This document shows positions 8,325 through 15,926 of a stretch of 64,000 nt of DNA, in pieces. The DNA lies in assembly GCA_029862205.1 (NCBI GenBank), contig JAOTXT010000004.1:44650-108649 (forward strand), in the 5' to 3' direction. How positions within the stretch are numbered: the stretch's first letter is position 1; each line of letters opens with the position of its first letter. The DNA comes from Paracoccaceae bacterium. GTDB taxonomy: Bacteria; Pseudomonadota; Alphaproteobacteria; Rhodobacterales; Rhodobacteraceae. The notes under the pieces were generated by a model. The model was not told where the DNA came from. It worked only from the letters and a program-made list of their open reading frames with translations, and ran no database searches. The position numbers were made by a program, and so were the translations under genes.

Positions 8325-9751
8325 GCGCGCTCCGCCCGACGACGCCGCGGTTCAAGCAGAATGTCCGCGAGGCGCTGGCGAACGAGAACATCCAGGCGGC
8401 GATGCGTAACTACGGGTCCGGCTTTGTCAACAAGCGGGCCGCCGCCCGCGCGGCGATGGCGGAATTCGATGACATCCGCGACGCGGCGCGGGACTTGAAG
8501 AACCACACCCTGGCCAATCTGGACCTCTACCTCGCGCGTTACGAGGCCGAGGTGCTGGAGGCTGGCGGCCATGTGCACTGGGCCGAGACCGCCGAGGATG
8601 CGCGGCGGATCGTGCTGGAGATCTGCCGCGATGCCGGGGCCACGACGGTCAACAAGGGCAAGACGATGATCTCGGAGGAATGCGGGATCAACGATTGGCT
8701 GGAGGAGAACGGCATCCGTCCAGTCGAGACCGATCTGGGCGAATACATCATCCAACTGCGCGGCGAGACCCCGTCGCATATCATCGCACCCGCCGTGCAT
8801 GTCACCGTGCCGGAAGTCGATGAGCTGTTCCGGGAAAAGCACGCTCATCTGGACGCCGGACGCCGTCTGGACCACGCCTCGATGCTGTCCGAGGCCCGCG
8901 CGGTGCTGCGCGAGAAGTATTTCCAGGCCGAGGTCGGGATCACCGGCGCCAACATGCTGATCGCCGAGACCGGGCAGTCGGTCATCGTGACCAACGAGGG
9001 CAATGGCGATCTCAGCCAGTCGCTGCCCAAGGTCCATATCGTCATGGCATCGCTGGAAAAGGTCGTGCCGACGCTGGAGGACGCGGCGACGGTGCTGCGC
9101 GTGCTGGCGCGCTCGGCGACAGGGCAGGAGATGTCGGTCTACACGACCTTCTCGGCCGGGCCGAAGCGTGACACCGATCCGGACGGGCCCGAGGAATACC
9201 ATGTGGTGCTGCTGGACAACGGGCGGACCAACATGTTGGGGACCGAGTTCCAGGAGATGCTGCGCTGCATCCGCTGCGGCGCCTGCATGAACCATTGTCC
9301 CGTCTATCAGGCGGTCGGTGGCCATGCCTATGGCTGGGTCTATCCCGGGCCGATGGGCGCGGTGCTGACACCGTCGCTGATCGGGGTCGAGACCGGGGGG
9401 CAATTGCCGAACGCCTCGACCTTCTGCGGGCGCTGCGAGGCGGTCTGCCCGATGCGGATTCCACTGCCGAAGATGATGCGTCATTGGCGCGAGCGCGAGT
9501 TCGAGAAGCGCCTGACCCCCTCGGCGGCGCGCTGGGGGCTGGCATTCTGGCGGGCGCTGGCGGCACGGCCGGGGCTCTACCGGATGGCGACGCGGATGGG
9601 CGCTTTCGGGCTGCGGCTGATGGCGATGGGTAAGGGACGGCTGGCGAAGCTGCCGATGGGCGGGGGCTGGACCGACCACCGCGACTTCCCGGCGCCCCAG
9701 GGCGGCACGTTCCAATCCCGGTGGAAGGCCATGGGGGGAAGGCGCCGGTGA
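8321..9751 (+). CDS. lutB: LutB/LldF-type iron-sulfur protein of lactate oxidation
   Basis: A 476-residue LutB homologue. The N-terminal half is a LUD-type domain. A ferredoxin-like region follows with [12 protein letters not shown] (Cys316, 319, 322 and 326) and CGRCEAVCP (Cys369, 372 and 376), which should hold two [4Fe-4S] clusters. The C-terminal tail is Arg-rich. It overlaps the FAD dehydrogenase by ATGA and lutC by GTGA, so translation is coupled. With LutA and LutC it oxidises a 2-hydroxyacid, normally L-lactate. Confidence 0.9.
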   Translation: MSALRPTTPRFKQNVREALANENIQAAMRNYGSGFVNKRAAARAAMAEFDDIRDAARDLKNHTLANLDLYLARYEAEVLEAGGHVHWAETAEDARRIVLEICRDAGATTVNKGKTMISEECGINDWLEENGIRPVETDLGEYIIQLRGETPSHIIAPAVHVTVPEVDELFREKHAHLDAGRRLDHASMLSEARAVLREKYFQAEVGITGANMLIAETGQSVIVTNEGNGDLSQSLPKVHIVMASLEKVVPTLEDAATVLRVLARSATGQEMSVYTTFSAGPKRDTDPDGPEEYHVVLLDNGRTNMLGTEFQEMLRCIRCGACMNHCPVYQAVGGHAYGWVYPGPMGAVLTPSLIGVETGGQLPNASTFCGRCEAVCPMRIPLPKMMRHWREREFEKRLTPSAARWGLAFWRALAARPGLYRMATRMGAFGLRLMAMGKGRLAKLPMGGGWTDHRDFPAPQGGTFQSRWKAMGGRRR

Positions 9752-10389
9752 GTGCGCGCGGCAATATCCTGGCCCGGGTCCGGCGCGTGACCGGCGGCGG
9801 CGACAAGGTGGCGGTGGCCGCGCGGCTGGGCCATCACCAGCCGGGCGGCGCGCCGGTCCCCGCAATGGCGCAGATCGACGGGCCGAACCGGGTGAAGCAG
9901 TTCATCGACAAGGCCGAGGCGGCGGATGCGACCGTCTCGCGGATCGCCTCGCTGGAGGATCTGCCGGCGGCGCTGGCGGAGGAATTGCGGTCACGCAACC
10001 TGCCGGCGGCGATCCGCACCGGGCACGACCCGGCCTTCGTGCAGGATTGGGGCACGGTCGAGCACAGCGTCGGCGTCGGACGGCTTGACGAGCCCGCGAC
10101 CTTGACCCGCGCCGAATTCGGGATGGCCGAGACCGGGACGTTGCTTCTAGCCTCGGGCGCCGACAATCCGGTGACCCTGAACTTCCTGGGCGAGACCCAT
10201 TTCGTGGTGCTGGAGGCCAAGGACATCACGGCGGGCTTCGAGGATATGTGGGCGGCCTGGCGCAAGCGCGGCCTGGACCCGCGCACAGTCAACCTGGTGA
10301 CCGGTCCCAGCCGCTCGGCCGATATCGGCCAGACCCTGCAATTGGGCGCCCATGGGCCGATCTCGCTGCATGTTTTCGTGGTGGGGTAA
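9748..10389 (+). CDS. lutC: LutC/LldG-type LUD-domain protein
   Basis: A 213-residue LUD (lactate utilisation) domain protein, the third member of the LutABC set. The start is GTG 9748 overlapping the lutB stop, with GGGGGGAAGG upstream. Characteristic segments are TRAEFGMAETGTL in the middle and DIGQTLQLGAHGP near the end. It is the last gene of the operon, and the TAA stop is itself part of a strong terminator hairpin. Confidence 0.88.
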   Translation: MSARGNILARVRRVTGGGDKVAVAARLGHHQPGGAPVPAMAQIDGPNRVKQFIDKAEAADATVSRIASLEDLPAALAEELRSRNLPAAIRTGHDPAFVQDWGTVEHSVGVGRLDEPATLTRAEFGMAETGTLLLASGADNPVTLNFLGETHFVVLEAKDITAGFEDMWAAWRKRGLDPRTVNLVTGPSRSADIGQTLQLGAHGPISLHVFVVG

Positions 10390-10413
10390 GGTGCGCGTTA
10401 CGCGCACCTTACC
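10385..10413 (+). terminator. Terminator-like hairpin after the lut operon
   Basis: A perfect 13-bp stem (10385-10397 with 10401-10413) with a TTA loop contains the lutC stop codon. A second small hairpin, ACTGAA/TTCAGT, follows at 10420-10434. Neither has a long T tail, so these may act on both converging transcripts. Confidence 0.65.
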
Positions 10414-10446
10414 GCCTACACTGAAAACTTCAGTTTCCCGGCTGCG

Positions 10447-11232
10447 CTATTCGAGCCCCAGCATCTGCCGGAAGACCGCGTAATCGTTCTCGTTGAGCTC
10501 CGGTCCGCCAACCGCGCCGTAGGCGTCCTGCTCGGCGATGGTGAGATCGCGCAGGTCGTCCTCGGCCAGCAGCCGGTCGTCTTCCAGCCGCATGATGTCG
10601 GCGTCGATCGCGTCGGCGGTGTTGTAGTCGCCGGCGGCCTCGGCGAGATCGCGGCGGGTCTCGAGATCCAGGATATCGCGGTTCAGCGAGTCGATTTCGC
10701 TCTCCTTGTCGAGTGTCGCGCGCGCGGCCTCGCGGTAGGTGGCGATCCGGCCCACATTGGACTCGGACGAGGCATTCTCGAAGGCGCTCTCATTGGCGGT
10801 CGCGGCGTTGCGCTGCCTCAGCTGGCTCGCGGTGCCGCCCCAGCTTCCGGATTCCTCGGTCCCGGACGTGTCGACCGCGCCGTGCTTTGCATCGCCTCGG
10901 CCTTGGCCCTGGCCACGGGTCTCGGTCTTGACGTGTTTCGGGTCACGATCTGCTTTGTCTGGCCGGCCGCCGCCGCGCCCGTGGCCCTTTTCCACCCGGG
11001 TGTCCCGGCCGCCGCCACGGGCCTTTTCTGCCTTGGCAGCCCCGCCCTTGGCAGCCCCGCCCTTGGCACCTCCGCCCTTGGCAGCTCCGCCCTTGGCCTG
11101 GGCGGTGCCGATGGCAAAGTCTCCGTCGACGGTCGGGGATGTCACGGCCCCAATCGCGAATGCAAGCGCCGCCAGAAGCGGAATCGAAAGCTTCGTCAGG
11201 CGATGGCGGACAGTCATTCTCGGGTCAAACAT
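10447..11232 (-). CDS. Secreted low-complexity hypothetical protein
   Basis: A 261-residue exported protein of unknown function. ATG 11232 follows GAGGGGAG. The N-terminus is a signal peptide with a hydrophobic core and a likely cleavage after TAQA near residue 46. The next 80 residues are low-complexity and rich in Gly, Lys, Arg and Asp, with AKGG-type units in tandem. The last 110 residues are predicted helical and acidic. It converges on the lut operon; no partner gene is adjacent. Confidence 0.65.
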   Translation of the reverse strand: MFDPRMTVRHRLTKLSIPLLAALAFAIGAVTSPTVDGDFAIGTAQAKGGAAKGGGAKGGAAKGGAAKAEKARGGGRDTRVEKGHGRGGGRPDKADRDPKHVKTETRGQGQGRGDAKHGAVDTSGTEESGSWGGTASQLRQRNAATANESAFENASSESNVGRIATYREAARATLDKESEIDSLNRDILDLETRRDLAEAAGDYNTADAIDADIMRLEDDRLLAEDDLRDLTIAEQDAYGAVGGPELNENDYAVFRQMLGLE

Positions 11233-11368
11233 GGTGCTCCCCTCTATGCAAGCGACAGGAGCCGAATTTAACAGAATCACGTATTCGTCTGTAGGCGGGT
11301 GGGCGTAAACTGTTGTTTTCGCGTGTGGATTGATCGAGGCCAGCCGGAATCAATCGCCCTGGACGGCC

Positions 11369-12100
11369 CTACCCCTCCATGATCCCGGCCACCGTATAGC
11401 CGCCATCGGCGCACCAGACATGGCCGGTGGTGAAGCTGCAGGCATCCGAGGCCAGGAAGAGCGCGACCTCGGCGATCTCACGCGGTTTTCCCCAACGGCC
11501 AAGCGGCATCCGGGCCTTGACGCTGGGCCAGGGCTCGTCGGGCTGGGCGTCGCTGGTCTTGGTGGGGCCGGGAGCGACGGCGTTGACCAGGATGCCGTGC
11601 TCGGCCAGTTCGATCGCCATCGTCTGGGTTAGGTTGATGATCCCGGCCTTGCTGGCGCCGTAGGCGGCGCGGCCGCGCCCGCCGAAGAGGCCGGAATTCG
11701 AGGCGACGTTGACGATCCGCCCGCCGGCGCCCTGCACTACCATCCGGCGCGCGGCCGCCTGGCCGCAGAGGAAGGTGCCGGTCAGGTTGGTGTCGATGAC
11801 CCGGTGCCAGAAATCCTCGGTCATCTCGAGGAAGGGCATCCGGTCCATGATGCCCGCATTGCTGACCAGCACGTCAAGGCAGCCGAAAGCGGCGTTGGCC
11901 GCCTCGACCATTGCCGTGACGCTGCCGGCATCGAGCACATTGACCTGGCATGGGGTGGCGCCGATTTCAGCGGCGGTTTCCTCGGCGGCGGCGCTGTCGA
12001 GGTCGGCAACCAAGACCCGCCACCCTTCTTGCGCCATCCGCTGGGCAATCGCGCGGCCGATCCCGCGCGCGGCGCCGGTGACTATGGCGGCCTTGCTCAC
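11369..12100 (-). CDS. SDR-family oxidoreductase downstream of regA
   Basis: A 243-residue classical SDR. TGAARGIG is near residue 8, NAGI near 80, the catalytic Y-G-A-S-K near 148, and the C-terminal W-C-A-D-G-G-Y-T-V is typical of FabG-like reductases. The start is GTG 12100, eleven bases after the regA stop on the same strand, so it is probably co-transcribed with regA. The place normally held by hvrA in Rhodobacter reg clusters is taken here by this gene. Substrate unknown. Confidence 0.82.
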   Translation of the reverse strand: MSKAAIVTGAARGIGRAIAQRMAQEGWRVLVADLDSAAAEETAAEIGATPCQVNVLDAGSVTAMVEAANAAFGCLDVLVSNAGIMDRMPFLEMTEDFWHRVIDTNLTGTFLCGQAAARRMVVQGAGGRIVNVASNSGLFGGRGRAAYGASKAGIINLTQTMAIELAEHGILVNAVAPGPTKTSDAQPDEPWPSVKARMPLGRWGKPREIAEVALFLASDACSFTTGHVWCADGGYTVAGIMEG

Positions 12101-12111
12101 TCGTGCCCCAT

Positions 12112-12678
12112 CTACCGGGGGCTGCGTTTCGCCAGGATCCGCTGCAGGGTCCTGCGGTGCATGTTGAGGCGCCTCGCGGTCTCGGAGACGTTGCGGTCGC
12201 AAAGCTCGAAGACCCGCTGGATGTGTTCCCACCTGACCCGGTCGGCCGACATCGGGTTTTCAGGCGGGGGCGGCTTGTCGCCGCCGCGGCTGAGGAGCGC
12301 GTTCAGCACGTCCTCGGCATCGGCCGGTTTCGAGAGGTAGTCCGCCGCGCCGATCTTGACTGCCGCGACTGCGGTGGCGATGGCACCGTAGCCGGTCAGC
12401 ACCACCGCCTTGGCCTCGGGCCGGACCTCGCGCAGCGCCTCGACCACGTCGAGCCCGTTGCCGTCCTCGAGACGCAGATCGATCACTGCATAGGCCGGCG
12501 GGGTGGAGCGCACCACCGCCAGGCCCTCGGCCACGCTTTCCGCCATGACCGGGGCGAAGCCGCGCTTCTCCATAGCCCGTGCCAGGCGCTGACGGAACGG
12601 GGCATCGTCGTCGACCACCAGGAGCGAGTTGTCGGAGCCGATCTCTTCCGCGCCAATTTCGTTTGTGTTTTCAGACAT
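12112..12678 (-). CDS. regA: Redox response regulator RegA/PrrA/ActR
   Basis: A 188-residue response regulator of the RegBA redox system. The receiver domain (about 17-130) holds the acidic pocket Asp23-25 and the phosphoacceptor Asp67 in VIDLRLEDG. A Pro-rich linker (PPPPE) follows, then a Fis-type helix-turn-helix (about 155-185) with HRRTLQRILAKRSPR, a signature of the RegA/PrrA/ActR group. RegA controls respiration, carbon and nitrogen fixation and, where present, photosynthesis. It is separated from senC and regB by an oppositely oriented exporter gene. Confidence 0.95.
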   Translation of the reverse strand: MSENTNEIGAEEIGSDNSLLVVDDDAPFRQRLARAMEKRGFAPVMAESVAEGLAVVRSTPPAYAVIDLRLEDGNGLDVVEALREVRPEAKAVVLTGYGAIATAVAAVKIGAADYLSKPADAEDVLNALLSRGGDKPPPPENPMSADRVRWEHIQRVFELCDRNVSETARRLNMHRRTLQRILAKRSPR

Positions 12679-12796
12679 ATGTTTTCCCTTCGCACCGGCG
12701 TATCCTCGCCGGCGTCATTGGGGCTTGATTTTTCCCGGATTGGGACCGCAAGTCAAACAGCCCCTCCTTGTTGCTTCCAGCGCAATCCCACAAACC

Positions 12797-13699
12797 ATGA
12801 TGAGAGCCCGATCGATGCAATCCTCCCCACGGCTCGAGAGCATGGCGGCACCGGTCTTCGTGTTTCTATGGTCGACCGGATTCATCGGGGCGAAATATGG
12901 GCTCCCCTATGCGGAGCCCGCCACGTTCCTGGCGCTGCGCTTCGCGCTTGCCGCGGCGCTGCTGGCGACGTGGGTCTGGCTGGCGCGGGCGCCCTGGCCG
13001 TCCTGGCGCCAGGCGGGGCACGCGGCGATGATCGGGATTCTGCTGCATGCGGTCTATCTGGGCGGGGTCTATCAGGGGATCGCGCTTGGCATCGAGGCAG
13101 GGCTTTCGGCGCTGATCGTGGCGCTGCAGCCGGTCTTCACCGCCCTGGTTGCGCGACAGCTCCTGGGCGAGCGGCTGAACCGGGTCCAGTGGGGCGGGAT
13201 CGGGCTTGGCTGTGCCGGGGTCGCGCTGGTGGTCCTGCGCAAGATCGAGGGGGGTGCGGGCACCTGGTTGGGGGTGGCCTTTTGCATGATCTCGCTGGTG
13301 GCCATTGTCATCGCGACGGTGTTGCAGAAACGCCTGGCGGGGGACCACCCGATGAGGTCGACCACGGCGGTGCAGCTGGGAGCGGCTTGTTTGTTCCTGA
13401 TTCCGCTGAGTTTTCTGTTCGAGACCGGCGAGATTGCCTGGACCGCGCAGTTCAGCCTGTCCCTGGCCTGGCTGGTGCTGGCGCTCTCGCTGGGCGGCTG
13501 GAGTCTGTTCCTCTATCTGCTGAGGCGGGGCGCGGCCTCGCATGTGGCGAGCCTATTCTTTCTGGTACCGCCCGCGACGGCACTGATGGCTTGGCCGCTG
13601 TTCGGCGAGGTTCTTGGGCCAGTCGAGGTCGCCGGTGTCTCGATGACGGCGGCCGGTGTCCTGATGGTGAACCGGCCCGATGTCTTCAACCGCGGCTGA
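12797..13699 (+). CDS. EamA-family (DMT) exporter
   Basis: A roughly 300-residue inner-membrane protein with ten predicted helices in two EamA repeats. It contains WSTGFIGAKYGLPYAEP at the start and the usual FFLVPPATALMAWPLFGE segment in the second repeat. Drug/metabolite exporters of this group move amino acids or other small metabolites outward; the substrate is unknown. Two neighbouring ATGs (12797 and 12800) and one at 12815 are possible starts and none has a strong ribosome-binding site. The 3' end overlaps senC by 14 bases tail to tail. Confidence 0.82.
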   Translation: MMRARSMQSSPRLESMAAPVFVFLWSTGFIGAKYGLPYAEPATFLALRFALAAALLATWVWLARAPWPSWRQAGHAAMIGILLHAVYLGGVYQGIALGIEAGLSALIVALQPVFTALVARQLLGERLNRVQWGGIGLGCAGVALVVLRKIEGGAGTWLGVAFCMISLVAIVIATVLQKRLAGDHPMRSTTAVQLGAACLFLIPLSFLFETGEIAWTAQFSLSLAWLVLALSLGGWSLFLYLLRRGAASHVASLFFLVPPATALMAWPLFGEVLGPVEVAGVSMTAAGVLMVNRPDVFNRG

Positions 13700-14297
13700 G
13701 AATCTGGGCCACGGCGCCCGCGATCTCCTCGGCCGGGAAGCCGTTGCGGAATAGGGCGGCGGCGCCATCCGGGGTCATCAGGTAGGTGAAGGTCGAGTGG
13801 TTCATCAGGTAGCCGGCGGCCGAATCCTCGAGATCGACCCGCTCGTAGAACACCTTGTAGGCCTTGGCCACCTCGGCGATCTGGTCCTCGCTACCGGTCA
13901 GCGCGACCATGCGCGGGTGCATCGCATCGGCGTAGTAGGCCAGGGCTTTGGGGGTGTCGCGCGCCGGGTCGATGCTGATGAAAACGGGAGTGACCTGGTG
14001 GCCTTCCGCGGCCAAAAGGTCGACGGCATCGGCCATGACGGCGACGTCCACCGGGCAGATATCCGGGCAGAAAGTGTAGCCGAAATAGATCAGCACCGGG
14101 CCGTCGATCAGGCCGGCACTAGTCACCTCGGCGCCGTTTTGGTCGGTCAGAGCGAAGGCGCCGCCGATCTCGGCGCCCGCGACGTTGACCATGGCCGGCG
14201 AGACCGGGCCCTCGGGTTCCTTGACCGCCTGGAAAATCGCCGCCGCCGCGAGCAGCACGAAGACGGTTCCGGCAAGGCCCATCACCATTTTGCGCAT
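13686..14297 (-). CDS. senC: SCO1/SenC copper chaperone (PrrC)
   Basis: A 203-residue membrane-anchored SCO-family protein that delivers copper to cytochrome oxidase and modulates the RegB signal. An N-terminal hydrophobic anchor (about 5-23) is followed by a thioredoxin-like domain with the copper-binding FCPDICP (Cys77 and Cys81) and the conserved His167 in NHSTFTY. It diverges from regB across a 111-base shared promoter region, the usual regB/senC layout. Confidence 0.93.
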   Translation of the reverse strand: MRKMVMGLAGTVFVLLAAAAIFQAVKEPEGPVSPAMVNVAGAEIGGAFALTDQNGAEVTSAGLIDGPVLIYFGYTFCPDICPVDVAVMADAVDLLAAEGHQVTPVFISIDPARDTPKALAYYADAMHPRMVALTGSEDQIAEVAKAYKVFYERVDLEDSAAGYLMNHSTFTYLMTPDGAAALFRNGFPAEEIAGAVAQILSRG

Positions 14298-14408
14298 CGG
14301 CGACTCCGTTGAAGATTCGTCCTATATGAAAGCGCGTGGGCGCGGGCGGGCAAGGGCCTGGCGCATCTGCGCTTCCCTTTGCCGCGCCCAGGCGCAATAT
14401 TCCCGCCC

Positions 14409-15845
14409 ATGTTCGACGGTGGCGGCAGCTTTCTGCTGAATTTACAGGCGCGCGGGGATTGGGTGCGGTTGCGCACCTTGGTCACTGTGCGCTGGATTGC
14501 GATCGTGGGCCAGACCACCGCGGTGCTGGCGGCGAGCTTTGCCATGGGGTTTCAGCTGCCGCTGCTTTTTTGCGCGCTGCTGATCTCGGCCTCGGCCTCG
14601 GTCAATATCGTCGCGCAGTTCGTGTATCCCTCGGAGAAGCGCCTGACCGAGCAGGGAACGCTGTTGTCGCTGTTCTTCGATCTGGCGCAGCTGGTGACGC
14701 TGTTGATGGTGACCGGCGGGCTGAACAATCCCTTCGCCGTGCTGATCCTGGCGCCGGTGACGATCTCGGCGACCGCGTTGAGGCTGCAATCGACGCTGTG
14801 GTTGGGCATCGCGGCCATGGCGGCGGTGGCGCTGATGGCGAATTTCTACATGCCGCTGGTGCTGGCGGACGGCTCACTTATGGAGACGCCGGAGATCTTC
14901 CGGTCCGGGAAATCGGCCGCCCTGGCGATCGCGGTGGTGTTCCTTTCGGTTTATGCGCGGCGGGTCACGGTCGAGGGCTATGCGATGAACCAGGCGCTGG
15001 CCGCGACCCAGATCGCGCTTTCGCGCGAGCAGCGGCTGGCGGCGATCGGCGGCATCGCGGCAGCCACGGCGCACGAGCTGGGCACGCCGCTGGCGACGAT
15101 CAAGTTGGTGGCGGGCGAGCTGGCGCGTGAGGTGCGTGACCAGCCCGAACTGGCCGAGGATGTGGACCTGATCCGGCGCGAGGCCGAGCGGTGCGGCGAG
15201 ATCATGACCGATCTGAGCCAGAGCGCGCGCGATGACAGTCAGATCCGCAGCTCGCCCGTCGTGGCGCTGGTCGAGGAGGCGGCGGCGCCGCATCGAAATC
15301 GCGGCAAGGTGGTGGTGATCCGCTTCAACGGTGCGTTGGCGGGAGAAGCGGATGCGGATCAGCCGATGGTCCCGCGCAGCCCGGAGCTGATCCATGGCTT
15401 GCGGAACGTGATCCAGAACGGCGTCGATTTCGCCGCGGCGACGGTCTGGGCGGACATTGACTATGACGGCGAGGAGCTGCGGATCGCGATCGGGGATGAC
15501 GGGCCGGGCTTCAGCGCCGAGGTGTTGCCGCGGCTGGGCGAGCCCTATGTGAGCACGCGGCAGCGGGGCGAGGTGCGCGCGACTGGGGACGAGGGCGAGT
15601 ACGAGGGCATGGGATTGGGGCTTTTCATCGCCCGGACGCTGCTCGAGCGCACCGGCGCGACGATGGCCTTCGCCAACGGGACGGACCTACGCCGGAGCGC
15701 GCTGGCGGAGCCGGATGCGGCGGCTTTGGCACGGCCGCCCGGTGCGATTATCGAGATGATCTGGCCAGCGGCGAACGTGGTGACGCCAAAGGCCGAGACC
15801 CGCCGGGCGCTAGGCCCGAATCAGCCCTTTGCCGGGCGGCCTTAG
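14409..15845 (+). CDS. regB: Redox sensor histidine kinase RegB/PrrB
   Basis: A membrane sensor kinase that monitors quinone redox state and phosphorylates RegA. Counted from ATG 14409 it has 478 residues with six membrane helices. It contains the quinone-binding heptad GGLNNPF (103-109), the H-box with His222 in TAHELGTPLATI, the redox-active cysteine Cys262 in ERCGEIM, and a complete ATP-binding domain with an N-box (HGLRNVIQNGVDFA), DDGPG and GMGLGLF. An upstream TTG at 14379 is possible but neither start has a clear ribosome-binding site; the ATG fits homologues better. Confidence 0.95.
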   Translation: MFDGGGSFLLNLQARGDWVRLRTLVTVRWIAIVGQTTAVLAASFAMGFQLPLLFCALLISASASVNIVAQFVYPSEKRLTEQGTLLSLFFDLAQLVTLLMVTGGLNNPFAVLILAPVTISATALRLQSTLWLGIAAMAAVALMANFYMPLVLADGSLMETPEIFRSGKSAALAIAVVFLSVYARRVTVEGYAMNQALAATQIALSREQRLAAIGGIAAATAHELGTPLATIKLVAGELAREVRDQPELAEDVDLIRREAERCGEIMTDLSQSARDDSQIRSSPVVALVEEAAAPHRNRGKVVVIRFNGALAGEADADQPMVPRSPELIHGLRNVIQNGVDFAAATVWADIDYDGEELRIAIGDDGPGFSAEVLPRLGEPYVSTRQRGEVRATGDEGEYEGMGLGLFIARTLLERTGATMAFANGTDLRRSALAEPDAAALARPPGAIIEMIWPAANVVTPKAETRRALGPNQPFAGRP

Positions 15846-15851
15846 CAACTC

Positions 15852-15859
15852 GTTAACCA
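15852..15859 (+). promoter_or_regulatory. CtrA-like half-site before the DivL-like gene
   Basis: TTAACCAT, the CtrA half-site octamer, is followed at 15865 by the related GGTCAACCAT. A further GTTAAC lies near 15900. The cluster sits 70-100 bases before a gene resembling the CtrA-pathway regulator DivL, which would fit feedback control; this is motif-based inference. Confidence 0.35.
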
Positions 15860-15926
15860 TCCATGGTCAACCATTGGTGGCCATGGGTCGCGCCCGGCGG
15901 TTAACATTGCCGGGCGAACGCGGCTG

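Noticed and set aside
10970..11110. Tandem GC-rich repeats in the 10447-11232 gene as a CRISPR or VNTR array
   Set aside because: The repeats follow the codon frame (AKGG-type units) and have no spacers; they are low-complexity coding sequence.
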